64,000 bases of DNA, taken from contig CM075649.1 of the NCBI GenBank assembly GCA_037953625.1, forward strand, positions 89,595,290-89,659,289, read 5' to 3'. Positions 36,824 to 48,357 of this stretch are shown piece by piece (position 1 is the stretch's first letter; each line of letters begins with the position of its first letter). The position numbers and the translations under genes were made by a program. The notes under the pieces were generated by a model that did no database searches, was not told where the DNA came from, and saw only the letters and a program-made list of their open reading frames with translations. The stretch is from Crotalaria pallida (taxonomy: Eukaryota; Streptophyta; Magnoliopsida; Fabales; Fabaceae).

Positions 36824-36961
36824 GTGTATGCAGATCACTGTTTGTGGTTGCATACACCGTGTGTAGATCTCTATTTGGGATTACACACGATGATAATGTG
36901 TAGATCTCTGATTTGAGGTTACACCCAAGGGAAAGCGTAGATATCTGTTTTGGGATTACGC
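36824..36961 (+). repeat. Four-unit stem-loop array in the E LTR
   Basis: Units are 36824-36857 (GTGTATGC / GCATACAC), 36858-36889 (CGTGTGT / ACACACG), 36898-36924 (GTGT / ACAC) and 36935-36961 (GCGT / ACGC). The loops are 18-19 nt with consensus AGATCTCTGTTTTGGGATT. Further copies are at 43326-43463 (inverted) and 44436-44574. Confidence 0.85.
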
Positions 36962-37326
36962 CTAATGGAAAAAGGAATAAAGGAAAAATGGATAAAGGCA
37001 ATGGAAATAAATATGAAAATGGATAAAGGCAATGGAAATGAATATGGCAAGGGGATAAAAGAGATGGTAATAAACATTAATGTTAGATAAGGGCATGTTA
37101 AGGAAAAAGGTAATGATGGAATCATGATAAAGAATAAAATGGGTAGAAAGAGGTTGATTGTGAATAGACTTGTAAATGCTATATGTCATTACTTTACTAT
37201 TTGTGTTTGGCCTAGTGGATTTATTATGATTATATGGAAACTGCAATTTTATTTCATGTGCAATGCTCACTCTCTTACTATCCTTTACAGGTACAGAGAT
37301 TGAGATTGCATTATTATTGGCCGAGC

Positions 37327-39695
37327 ATGTTTACCATTTCCTAAATTTACTATCCAAGATTCTACCCTTAGTTTTTATAAACACATAACTCCTAGAAAAT
37401 CACTATAACCATAGGGATACCCAATCTTAGATCAACCAATGCTCACTATAATTCACCCCCTTACCTTGCTTTTCCAAAGACACGCTCCTTTTTGTGCGAC
37501 ACTGTCCAAGAGTATCTTAGCCCATTGCTTACACGTGGCGACAAGTTCTCAAGCTCCTTCGTCGTCTAATCATAATATATAAAATCAATATAATGCACCA
37601 AGGCCTACTCATAGACAATAGTTAAACAACCACAAAGACGCTTTTATTTACTAAACCAATATCGGCATTGGATTTGTGGTTTGATTTAATACGTTATAAA
37701 AATACACATTTCCTTACACGTTACACATGAAGTAGATTAACAAAAAGGGGAGTCCTTTGATGTTCTCAAAAACAGATTTTAATCTAAGTTAGCAAGCTAA
37801 TCTCAAGGTGGAAACACGTCAAAAACATATTTAAAACAAATACTTTCAAACTTTACGTGATAGGGAGTTTATATCTGGAAATCAAAACAAACTTCTTCGA
37901 AATCACCAAACTGATAAATATCAACATATCATATTTTGACAGATTATCAAATCAAAAGATTGTTTGAACGTAATTCATAAACCCAAGTCAAATGGAAATT
38001 AAACTTAAAATCATTATGTCTCGATAAAATAGTACGACTCTTTATTAAAAAGACCTTAACTTTCAGAACTTGTATAATCTTTCAAAACAAACCAAAATCA
38101 CGTAACTTTGATAATAATTCACAAAATCAAATGTTAATTTTACTTGACACTATTAATTCCGAATTAAAAGGAAATGCCTCAATCCAAAATAAGTTCAAAT
38201 TACGTTTCTAACGTTCAGGCAATCCCACTTCCTTTCAATTCGAAATCAAAGTCAAAACCTTTAACCCGAATTAACGTATGTCGAACATATATCGAATTCC
38301 TATTTAATTGGTGTATTGTTAGTCAGGGACAATCCAGCCCGACTAACCTACAACTCAATTACTTAGGAACCCAACGCATTTCACAAAAAAACACTTTTAA
38401 AAACTAATCTTTCGACATAATCATTAACCCGGTATTACAACAAGTCAAAGCAACTAATTGAGTTATTATCAACAATATATTAATCTTAAACACAGAATCA
38501 TAATACCATCAAATTTCCCAAAACAATAATGAGGTTTTCAAAACACTAACTTTCCAAAACAATTTAACACTAAATAATTACTACCAATATTATTAATATT
38601 ATTATTAAAACACACACAATAAATAAAAGGAATTAGGTATTTACCCTCAACATCGGATTTTTGAAGCAGCAAGGACTAAGACCGGTTCGGTCGATCTCAA
38701 CCCGAACGGTTCACGGCACAGCAGCAAGCAAAGAGCACCGAAGAGGCGGCGGCGGTTTGGCCAGTGGTGGCTGTCGCCGGCGCAAATAGGAGGCGAAGGC
38801 TGTGGCTAGTTCGCTGCAAGTACATCTCGTCTCCCCCAGTCGTGGAGGCGTCCACGGCGGCACAAGGAAGGACGATTCGCGAGGAAGAAAAGACCAAGGA
38901 CGGCGCTGGCTGGTTCGACGATGGCGTCCAGCAGCAGCGGATCGAGCTTCTTCTCACGGTGGAGGCTCGCGTCGGGAGGAGAGGGAGGACGGCGTGAGCG
39001 TACAGTTTCGTCAGCAGAGAAGGGCGCGAGCATGGCGATGTCGTGGTTGAGGCAGCGACGAAAAGAGAGAGACCAGCGTGAGGTGAGAGAGAGGGATGAA
39101 CGAAGGCCAGCGTGCGATTCGTGAGCCTCCCCTCACGACAGTGGCGATGGCGGCCGGATGGTGGCAAAGTCGGCGGGGGAGAGAGAAATGGGGAGGGTGA
39201 TGGCTGGACATTAGAAGAAGAAATGAGATGAGGGAGGGGGGAAAATCTAGGGCCGGCGGCAACCCACGAAGAAGAAGAAGAGGATAGGGTTAAGGAACAT
39301 TCAGCACAACACGTTTTTTTTTTTTTTTTTTTTAAACACATACCCACACATATTTACTTATTCTTTTATTTTAAAACTCAAAATACCCATAATCAATTTT
39401 TAAACACTAGAGTAAAATCATAAAGTCAGAAACTTATAGTATTTCCAATAAAATATTTCCATATGAAATATATCACAAGTAAAGTAAAACACATAAAGTG
39501 TATATTTTTTTTTGATATGGGATAACTATTTTAAATGAATTTACTTTAGAACATAAAAGAAATGAAATATATTTTCGTAATTAACATAATGTATTTTTAT
39601 AAAAATACACAACTAAATAATTTATTTTTAAGAAACATATATTTAATCTGATAAAACTTATAATTATACTAGGGATTAAATTTAGGGATGTTACA
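37327..39695 (-). repeat. Inverted LTR piece of E (matches 33579-35945)
   Basis: Reverse complement of the first about 2.37 kb of the left LTR, ending with the LTR start (TGTAACATCC on minus) at 39695. Confidence 0.88.
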
Positions 39696-39725
39696 ATTCT
39701 CCCCCACTTATTGGAATTTCGTCCC
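39696..39725 (-). promoter_or_regulatory. Polypurine tract of E
   Basis: The minus strand reads CCAATAAGTGGGGGAGAAT directly before TGTAACATCC, after TTTCGGGGACGAAATTCC. Confidence 0.8.
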
Positions 39726-42211
39726 CGAAATTCCGTTAATTCCTTCAAATGGAGAACCATCCCAGACAAAGGGTCTTTTAACTAAGACACTCACTTCTCT
39801 TTGGTTCTACTCCCCCACTTGGAATCGGCAAACCATTTTGTATTAGTATGCCACTGAACTCTTGCACTCAATGAAGAATACAAGTTATGGTTCAATTTGG
39901 TTAGTTTTCGATGCGAAATGCTCTAAGGTATTTCAAGGTTTGACACTATTGGCAGTCTCTCATTTCAAGAGTCCTACAAGGAAGACTCCCACTTGGTCTT
40001 GGGTTTCAAGAATCAGGTACGGTTCTCCCAACAATTAGAGATAGTTTTCTAAGGTCATTTGGGTTTTCTCAAGGGATTTTACAATAAGGGTTGGGAATAC
40101 TACTATTCAGGCGAATTCCTCCCTTCATTGCCTGTTTGGTTTGGTGCTAATTAAAGACTTCCAATGATATCGGCGATTAATAAATGAAAAGATTGAGGTG
40201 CCCATCCCAATCTCTTATCCATCAATGGTAACATCATGGTCAGGTTCACTAACAACACTGACACTTAGCAACTGTCGCACTCAGAACAACCCAAATTTAC
40301 TTCTACACCCTATCTAACCGGCAGCATCCACAAGGATTTGATCCTACTCTACCCAGGTACAAACAACTTATGTACTACTCTTAAGTCCTAATCAAACACA
40401 TTCATTATTCAAATAAGCATTTATTACATACACATCATTCAAAATTCAAACATGCACAACAACATTTCAGATCAACACATGTTTACAACTATCAATCATG
40501 ACTTAAACTCTAGCTCTTCCTAATCTAGCCATGATCTACCTGGACTAACCTAAGGTTTAGGCTTACATCTACGCACACTTAAGCAAAGTTTCAAAAAAAA
40601 TCAAACCATTCAAATGCTATGCCAAAACTTGATAAAAGTAATCACCATGTATGGGGATTAAAGTTCAATAAATACAATCCCCATACTACAAGAATACTTA
40701 CACATTTTGAAAATCGAGGTGGAGTTCAAGAAGATCATTTATGCATTTGTATATATATATATATATATATCTATATATATAAAACCAAAATAACATGTCA
40801 GGAGATATGTATGTGTTGGTTTAGGTTTAAAAATTAGAATTGCATACAAGGAAGGTGTTTATATATACATATGGTCAAAGTAGCATATTAGAAAAATATT
40901 GATGTGGAGGTATGCAGATAGAATCGAGGTTTTGAAAATCGAATTCTTTTCTTGATGGAAGAACATTTACTGTTGGGTAAAATCTTAGTAAAATACTCCA
41001 TCATGCAAATTACTGTGTACTTTAAAACCTTGACATTTTTCTTGCCAAATAATTTGGATAAAATTCTGAAAACAAACTTTGCAAATGAATCATGTCTTTT
41101 CAAAAAGGATTACTTCCATCCAATTTCGTGGAAACTTCAATGAAGAAGTGTAATACTTCTCCAGGTTGGCAAGCTCAATGAAAAAGGGAATATGCAATTG
41201 ACTAGAAAATTTATTTTGGTACTTCTTCACAAATTGAAATAGTTACATTCCCTTTAACTTTGAGTTTGAGAATCAAATTTCGTTCCAAATCGATTTTTGT
41301 CGCACATAAAGGTTCCTATTTAATCGGCGTGTGGTTTGATTAAAACAATGAACTACTTCATCGCCTGATTAATTAAGAATCTTTGGTTTCCTTACTAACT
41401 TCTTAAACTTTATCCTGCGACTGAGACTTCAATTTGGAAGGATTTCTGATTCTATTTTAAAACAGGGAAATTCGTTTTAAGTTCAGTTTTCAAAACATTG
41501 AAATTCACTTTGGTTACTATCATACTTAAATATCAAATGGTTCTTGACTTTAAAATTATTATACTTGGGAACCATTCGATCTTTTGATAGCAACACTATT
41601 TTATAAAGAAGTTTTCGAAAATGGTGTTATGCTCCAAACAGTTTCAACATTCACATGTTCGAACAATAGCAGGTATCATCCAATGCACAATTTATCATCA
41701 AACATACATCATAGCTCCTACGTCACCTAGGGTCTCCTGCACTTGTTGCCTAGGCCTAGGACTATCACTATGCACTATTTTAGAGTCTCTCACTTTCTAT
41801 TCTAAGCAAAATGACCCTAACAAACTGTTATAACTAACTAGAATTCCTGAACTAGCTAAAACTCTTATCTTAATACTAGACAACTCTAACTACAACTTCC
41901 GCTGCGCAACTCTAATTCGAAAAATGTCCACGCATACGGAAACCTATGACAATGCCTTCTAATCCTCCTAAATTTGGGATCTTACTAAATTCCCAAGATA
42001 CTCGCTGAAACTTAAGGACAGGATGATGATATCTCCCAGTACATGTATGCTTGAGGTGATCAAGCTCAAACATGCATGATATTAGTGATAAGACCATTCT
42101 CGTCTTTCTTAAGTTCGAATCACTCAACCTATTAGTTTTAAAAACGTTGAAACCTTGTTTTGTGTGTCACATTTAGAACTGGTTTACTTGGCGCGAAACT
42201 AAAGATCACTT
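39726..42211 (-). other. Non-coding interior of element E
   Basis: About 2.5 kb without gag or pol motifs in any frame. A TA run lies at 40751-40785. A minus-strand ORF of 71 codons at 41912-42127 has no recognisable domain. Confidence 0.6.
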
Positions 42212-42256
42212 TCTCCCGGTGGGGTAGCAACTTTGTGCTCTAGCCCGTTGGGGTAT
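42212..42256 (-). promoter_or_regulatory. Conserved leader block of E
   Basis: Counterpart of 29338-29382 in D with very few differences, while the sequence around it is more diverged. Confidence 0.6.
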
Positions 42257-42550
42257 TGCTTTCCTTAGTCTCGTCATTCATCCACTTCTAAACATGACTC
42301 ATTATTTTCCACAAGATTTCAAGTTTAGCATGGTAAACTGAACATAGTTTAAAGAAACTTAGAAAAGATTTTCTAATGCTTACCATGCTTTTCGAAAGAA
42401 ATTGTCATATACTAATCGCACTACTCAAATCACTCAATAAACTGGAAGGAACCTAGAGTACTCACTGCAATAGACTATGTAACTATACCAATTATCATTC
42501 TAGCAATAATACCTAACTAAATCACAAAGCAGTTTGATATCTAACTACAA

Positions 42551-42571
42551 GTTACTCGCTTGATGAGTAAC
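42551..42571 (-). promoter_or_regulatory. Conserved stem-loop 3' of the primer site (E)
   Basis: Perfect 7-bp stem GTTACTC / GAGTAAC, loop ATCAAGC on the minus strand, about 50 nt from the primer site. Confidence 0.7.
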
Positions 42572-42610
42572 TAGAGGAGTAATAAATTACAACAATAGGC
42601 CGAGGAAAAC

Positions 42611-42623
42611 TGCTCTGATACCA
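42611..42623 (-). promoter_or_regulatory. Primer binding site of E (initiator tRNA-Met)
   Basis: The minus strand reads TGGTATCAGAGCA, three bases from the LTR edge at 42627. Confidence 0.88.
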
Positions 42624-42626
42624 CAA

Positions 42627-43674
42627 TATAACACCCTCACAAATATTTAATTAAATTGAGTTTTATAAAAATATGGACTTGAAAATTTCGTTTTATATCT
42701 TAACGAAAATCCGACAGAATCTCCTCTATTTATCGGACTTTCCCAGAAATAACTTTTATAAACCTGTCAACCAGTACAATTCAGAAAAACATTTCAACTT
42801 CTAAATATAATAATTAACTTTACCAGCCCCAACAATGACATGTATTAAACTCGGGCTTACAATGATTAGATTATTTCAAAAACCCAAAATAGATTAATTA
42901 TAATAAAATGACCATAATACACTCTAAACTAAATCTCACTCCACGGTGTGGAGTGTACTCCTGCTCGGCCAATAATAATGCAATCTCAATCTCTGTACCT
43001 GTAAAGGATAGTAAGGGAGTGAGCATTGCACATGAAATAAAATTGCAGTTTCCATATAATCATAATAAATCCACTAGGCCAAACACAAATAGTAAAGTAA
43101 TGACATATAGCATTTACAAGTCTATTCACAATCAACCTCTTTCTACCCATTTTATTCTTTATCATGATTCCATCATTACCTTTTTCCTTAACATGCCCTT
43201 ATCTAACATTAATGTTTATTACCATCTCTTTTATCCCCTTTCCATATTCATTTCCATTGCCTTTATCCATTTTCATATTTATTTCCATTGCCTTTATCCA
43301 TTTTTCCTTTATTCCTTTTTCCATTAGGCGTAATCCCAAAACAGAGATCTACGCTTTCCCTTGGGTGTAACCCCAAATCAGAGATCTACACATTATCATC
43401 GTGTGTAATCCCAAATAGAGATCTACACACGGTGTATGCAACCACAAACAGTGATCTGCATACACTTTCCCTTTTTCCTTTTTAATTGTACACCACTAGG
43501 ATTTTGGTTACCCGCTAGGTAATTGGCACACCTGTCTAGGGACTTGAAACACCTGCCCAGGACTTTACACCCATCCAGACCATAACCTGTAGGACTATGT
43601 ACATTTTTACCATTCCATTATTTAATCAAATTATTGATGTGGAAAATTGATCCTGTGGGTCACCCGGCGCCTAC
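42627..43674 (-). repeat. Inverted 3' end of the first LTR of E
   Basis: Reverse complement of about 44225-45274; it begins TATAACACCC. About 712 bp of it also duplicate 36615-37326 in inverse orientation. Confidence 0.85.
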
Positions 43675-45274
43675 ATTATTGATGATAGAATATTTATTTG
43701 TGATTATTTCAAAATGACAATATGGATAGTGTGCATTATGTGTTTATTGAATTTGGAATGGATTATGATGTTGATTGTCGATAATAAGTGTGTATTTGTG
43801 GTTATTCGAAAGGAGTAATCTTTATGTACTTGAAGTAATTGAAACGAGTTATAAATATACTTAATTGTGATTATTGAGGGTATGGTGGTTATGCTTATAA
43901 TAAATGGACTGGGGTTTAAATGTAAGACTACATGCGAAAGTTGAGGGTTACGTGTACTATAGTGTTATATGAATGTTGCTGGGATTTTAGATTGTGGACC
44001 ATAATGATTGGAATGGTTTATGTTTATACATATTGTGATTATTATTGGAATTGTGTTGATGGTTATAATTAATGGACTGGCCTGTTGATTGATTAATAAT
44101 GGTAAAGGTAACTAAAGTGGAAATTGAACAGTGGGGCCCGGAACACTAGGTACCCGGCTAGGTGTTCCAATTACCTGTTAGGGCCAATTACCTGCCAGCC
44201 AATTACCCATCAGGCCAAACCGCCCTGTAGGCGCCGGTTGACCCACAGGATCAATTTTCCACATCAATAATTTGATTAAATAATGGAATGGTAAAAATGT
44301 ACATAGTCCTACAGGTTATGGTCTGGATGGGTGTAAAGTCCTGGGCAGGTGTTTCAAGTCCCTAGACAGGTGTGCCAATTACCTAGCGGGTAACCAAAAT
44401 CCTAGTGGTGTACAATTAAAAAGGAAAAAGGGAAAGTGTATGCAGATCACTGTTTGTGGTTGCATACACCATGTGTAGATCTCTGTTTGGGATTACACAC
44501 GATGGTAATGTGTAGATCTCTGATTTGAGGTTACACCCAAGGGAAAGCGTAGATCTCTGTTTTGGGATTACGCCTAATGGAAAAAGGAATAAAGGAAAAA
44601 TGGATAAAGGCAATGGAAATAAATATGAAAATGGATAAAGGCAATGGAAATGAATATGGCAAGGGGATAAAAGAGATGGTAATAAACATTAATGTTAGAT
44701 AAGGGCATGTTAAGGAAAAAGGTAATGATGGAATCATGATAAAGAATAAAATGGGTAGAAAGAGGTTGATTGTGAATAGACTTGTAAATGCTATATGTCA
44801 TTACTTTACTATTTGTGTTTGGCCTAGTGGATTTATTATGATTATATGGAAACTGCAATTTTATTTCATGTGCAATGCTCACTCCCTTACTATCATTTAC
44901 AGGTACAGAGATTGAGATTGCATTATTATTGGCCGAGCAGGAGTACACTCCACACCGTGGAGTGAGATTTAGTTTAGAGTGTATTATGGTCATTTTATTA
45001 TAATTAATCTATTTTGGGTTTTTGAAATAATCTAATCATTGTAAGCCCGAGTTTAATATATGTCATTGTTGGGGCTGGTAAAGTTAATTATTATATTTAG
45101 AAGTTGAAATGTTTTTCTGAATTGTACTGGTTGACAGGTTTATAAAAGTTATTTCTGGGAAAGTCCGATAAATAGAGGAGATTCTGTCGGATTTTCGTTA
45201 AGATATAAAACGAAATTTTCAAGTCCATATTTTTATAAAACTCAATTTAATTAAATATTTGTGAGGGTGTTATA
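43675..45274 (+). repeat. Right LTR end of E
   Basis: Matches the left LTR from about 36062 onward and supplies the true LTR 3' end (GGTGTTATA) before the GAAAG duplication. Confidence 0.87.
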
Positions 45275-45279
45275 GAAAG

Positions 45280-45834
45280 GATTGGAGAACACGATTAGAG
45301 GATGCCCTGTGGGCCCATCGGACCGCTTACAAGGCACCCATAGGGATGTCACCTTATCGGGTTGTCTTTGGTAAGGCATGCCACCTGCCTGTGGAGATAG
45401 AGCACCGTGCATATTGGGCAGTGAAGCAATGTAACTTAGCTCTTGATCAAGCGGGTGAGGAGAGGAAGTTGCAGTTGAGTGAGCTAGATGAGATCCATTT
45501 GGAGGCCTATGATAACTCCAAGTTCTACAAAGAGAAGACCAAGAAGCTTCATGATAGCTCAATTTCCAGAAAGGAGTTCTTGGTTGGTCAAAAAGTGTTG
45601 CTCTACAACTCTAGGCTTGGACTCATGAGTGGAAAGCTCCGCTCTAAGTGGAATGGACCGTTTGTAGTCACCCAGGTGTTTCCTTATGGCACTGTGGAGA
45701 TCAAGAGTGAGTCCACGGACAAGAGCTTCAAAGTCAATGGCCACCGACTCAAGCCTTTCCTATCTACTCCTACTTTAGATGATGTACCTGTGGAGGAGGC
45801 CTCACTGGTCGACCCCACTTTTGAATCACCATGA
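45280..45834 (+). pseudogene. Integrase C-terminal part and end of pol, element A
   Basis: The pol frame resumes after element E (DWRTRLEDALWAHRTAYK, MSPYRVVFGKACHLPVE), then the C-terminal DNA-binding region (VLLYNSRLGLMSGKLRSKW, KSFKVNGHRLKPF), and ends with TGA at 45832-45834. It is open along its whole length. Confidence 0.92.
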
Positions 45835-47281
45835 CTTAGGGAGTCTTCTTTTCTCCTTCCTTACTCTTTTTATTGCACTTGTCTATATCTACTGGCTGGT
45901 ATATCTGTCTAGATTTTCTGGTTGTTTTACATTGAGGACAATGTGTAATTTAAGTGTGGGGGGAGAGTAGTTTAGGTTGCATATTTTTGCTTTGATTTTT
46001 TAGGTTTTGCTTAGTTTTGGGCATTTTCTTGCATGTTTTTGCTTCATTTTAGTAGAGTCTTGGTATCTTGTGTCTGAATTCATGCATTTCTGTGTGCAAA
46101 GTTGCTTTCGATAATTAAGAGGTAGTAACACTGTGATAGAATTGTCCCTTTTGTGAGGATTTGAGCCTTAATTGTGGGTGGATTGCTGTATATTCCACCT
46201 AATTTTCTTTCATGTGTGATTGCACTCTGGATTACTTGCACTCTAGAACTTGACTTGACTCTTGTTGATACTTGATTGCTCATGCACATTTTGAAATGAT
46301 TTAGGCACTTTCTTTCTTGAATAAGCTACTAGCCATATGAGCCTACCTTGAATGAATGTATCCTTTGCTAGCCCCTTTGAGCCTTTTTATCCCTTTCCTT
46401 GTTCTTTAGCTCATTACAAGCCTATGACTGAAAAACCATGATTGTCCTAACCTTAGGGAATTTTGGAGCTTTGGAATTGTTTTGGGAATGGGTATTAGGT
46501 AAGAAGTGTGCTCTATGCTTCAATTGGTTGAGTTCTTGGTTTTACCTCTTTGGTTGTTGTAGTTATGGCTTCATCTTCATGCCATTTTTGTTGTTTCTTC
46601 TTTTCTTTTTGTATATCTCTCAAAAAAAAAATAGAAGACAAAAAAAACAAAAAAAAATGCTAAAAGAAAGAAAAATAAAAAATAAGTGAATAAAAGGTTG
46701 TTGAGGCAAAGAGGATTGGAATTAGTGGTTGTTGATTTTGGGGTGGATTTTGCTTACTTTTTACTTATTCCCCATTGCTCCTCTATTCCCTTGGTTTTAG
46801 CTACATTCCCATATTTTTATCCTACCTTTTCCTTGGCCCCATTACAACCCTTAAAAGACCTTTTGATCATTTTGTGCATGTGTGTTGATAGTTGATGTTA
46901 AAGGCTTGTCAAGCTTATGGTTGTGTTTGTTTTTTATGATGTGCCTTGAGTGTAAATAATGATTAACCCCAAACACTTGAGTGTAAACACTTTTGAGTGA
47001 TCCTTGTGAGTTTCTATCATCTTTGTGACTATCCTCTTGATGTCATTGGTTTCTTTGCATACTTGAAGTAATTGGATGATGTTCACGGATGCTTTGACTC
47101 TTTGATCCTTAACCATTTTGTGTGCTTGAGTTTGCCCATTTTTTGCATTTCCTAGAATTCATTGTGAAGTATGTAATCTCTTAGGTTTGCATTTCTTAGT
47201 TGTAGTCATCTTGTTGCATGATTCACTTTGGTGCATATTGATCTTCATAGTCCTATCTTTTGGTTTTGCCCAGGAGTGCAA
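45835..47281 (+). other. Non-coding 3' region of element A
   Basis: A first purine phrase AATTTAAGTGTGGGGGGAGAG at about 45948 follows pol, as in related plant elements. An A-rich stretch lies at 46619-46690. No env-like or other ORF with domain character is present. Confidence 0.65.
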
Positions 47282-47302
47282 AAGGATAAGTGTGGGGGTA
47301 TT
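47282..47302 (+). promoter_or_regulatory. Polypurine tract of element A
   Basis: AAGGATAAGTGTGGGGGTATT directly before the 3' LTR (a T-poor purine run ending at the LTR boundary). Confidence 0.8.
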
Positions 47303-48357
47303 TGATGAGCATTCTATTTCCCATTATTTCATGCATTACTTTACTCTTATTATTGATACTTGTTGCCCATTTGACATTGTTTAGCTTGATTTTGTGATTT
47401 AGAGTTTATTGGACTAATATTCCGAATATTGTTTAATTTGGGATTATTTAGACTAATTAATTCTATTTCTATTTTCAGGTCATATGTGGCACAAGGACAC
47501 TATATATGGGCATTTTTGGAAATGAAGATTGAAGTATTGAAGTGAAGATTGTAATTTGCATTTAGGTCCCTTTTTAGTTGTAATTTTCATAATAGTGTTT
47601 CTTAGGACTTGGGCCCATGTTTTAGGCCCATTTTCATAACTAAAAGAAGGGAAATTCGTGTAAGGGTTTGGAATACACTTCCATTTCAGATTTCTCACTC
47701 TCTCTCTAGGTTAGAACTTCTCTCTTGGCTCTCCCAAGTGGTGGTGGCTGCTAGGGTTTCGTTCTTCCCCATTTCTACTCGTTTTTCTTGATTTATGATC
47801 ATGGAAGGCTAACTTCAAGGGTTAATCCCTTTGGTATTGTATTATCTACTCTTGAGCTCTTGTTATTAATGCAATTTCGTTTTCTCTTCTCTGTTTTCAT
47901 GTTTATCAATGTGTAGTGGTTTGCATAATTCCATTTCGTAGAGATAATACATGAATATAAATGCTTAATTTGTATTAACTCGTAAAAACTCCAATTCTGG
48001 TTTCTGATGCTTAATTAGAAGTTAGGGTTTGGAGTGATAACTGAATTTTCGCTTAGTATTTGGTTATCACGAGTTGGATAGAGGAGAGGAGAGGAATCGA
48101 TCTTTAGTGAGCTAGGATTGAGTAGTGTACGTAGCCAAAGGGGTTTGCTCGCTTTTGTTTCTGATTTTCTTAGTTTTTATATTCTATTTATGTTTTGTTC
48201 TTCACATTTGTTACACACAAAAACCCCCCCATTTTACTGCACACTACGTGTTTGATACTTTGCTTAGACCGATATTCGCTGGGAAACGACCTAGGATCAC
48301 CTTCCTAGTACTACAGATTTAAACCCCTTTTATTTTGATCGGGTACGGCCTCAATCA
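47303..48357 (+). repeat. 3' LTR of element A, intact
   Basis: 1,055 bp from TGATGAGC to CCTCAATCA, followed by CTTTC. It is the uninterrupted reference for the 5' LTR. Confidence 0.93.

Larger units (their letters stand above)
35818..37290 (+). other. Putative LTR-internal intron of E
   Basis: The donor is CAAG|GTAAGG and the acceptor is TTTACAG|GTACAGAG, 1,473 bp apart, matching B and D at both ends. The hairpin array and the 16-bp repeat both lie inside. Confidence 0.5.
33579..37326 (+). repeat. Left LTR of E, truncated at its 3' end by the inversion
   Basis: It runs from TGTAACATCC to GGCCGAGC, where intact copies continue GGAGTACACTCC. It includes the GC-rich leader (about 33960-34600), a putative intron (35818-37290), a short tandem repeat and four hairpin modules. 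Confidence 0.85.
33579..45274 (+). mobile_element. Element E: non-coding LTR retrotransposon with inverted interior
   Basis: GAAAG is duplicated at 33574-33578 and 45275-45279, so it is one insertion. It starts TGTAACATCC and ends GGTGTTATA. The outer LTR halves (33579-37326, about 43675-45274) read plus. The segment 37327-43674, holding the primer site, interior, polypurine tract and pieces of both LTRs, reads minus. The reconstructed LTR length is about 4.1 kb. The interior has no gag or pol. The inversion is described under findings; a faulty assembly is the alternative. Confidence 0.85.
186..48357 (+). mobile_element. Element A: Athila-type Ty3/gypsy LTR retrotransposon carrying five nested insertions
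   Basis: The element starts TGATGAGC and ends CCTCAATCA, flanked by CTTTC on both sides (181-185, 48358-48362). The 5' LTR (186-16597, interrupted) and 3' LTR (47303-48357) are near-identical once inserts are removed. A tRNA-Asp primer site follows the 5' LTR and a purine tract precedes the 3' LTR. The order is gag, protease with DLGAS, reverse transcriptase/RNase H, integrase, then a long non-coding tail, as in Athila-type elements. Removing the five inserts and their duplicated target bases leaves about 9.98 kb. Many stops and frameshifts make it inactive. No env-like ORF is visible after pol. Confidence 0.93.

Noticed and set aside
36804..37270. Minus-strand ORFs rich in Phe, Ile and Pro, repeated at 42908-43485 and 44416-44993
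   Set aside because: They are shadows of the E hairpin array and AT-rich LTR. Repeated occurrence reflects LTR copies, not selection.
46438..46895. Hydrophobic ORFs after pol of A as an env-like gene
   Set aside because: They are short, in different frames, without a signal peptide followed by an ectodomain, and contain A-rich runs.
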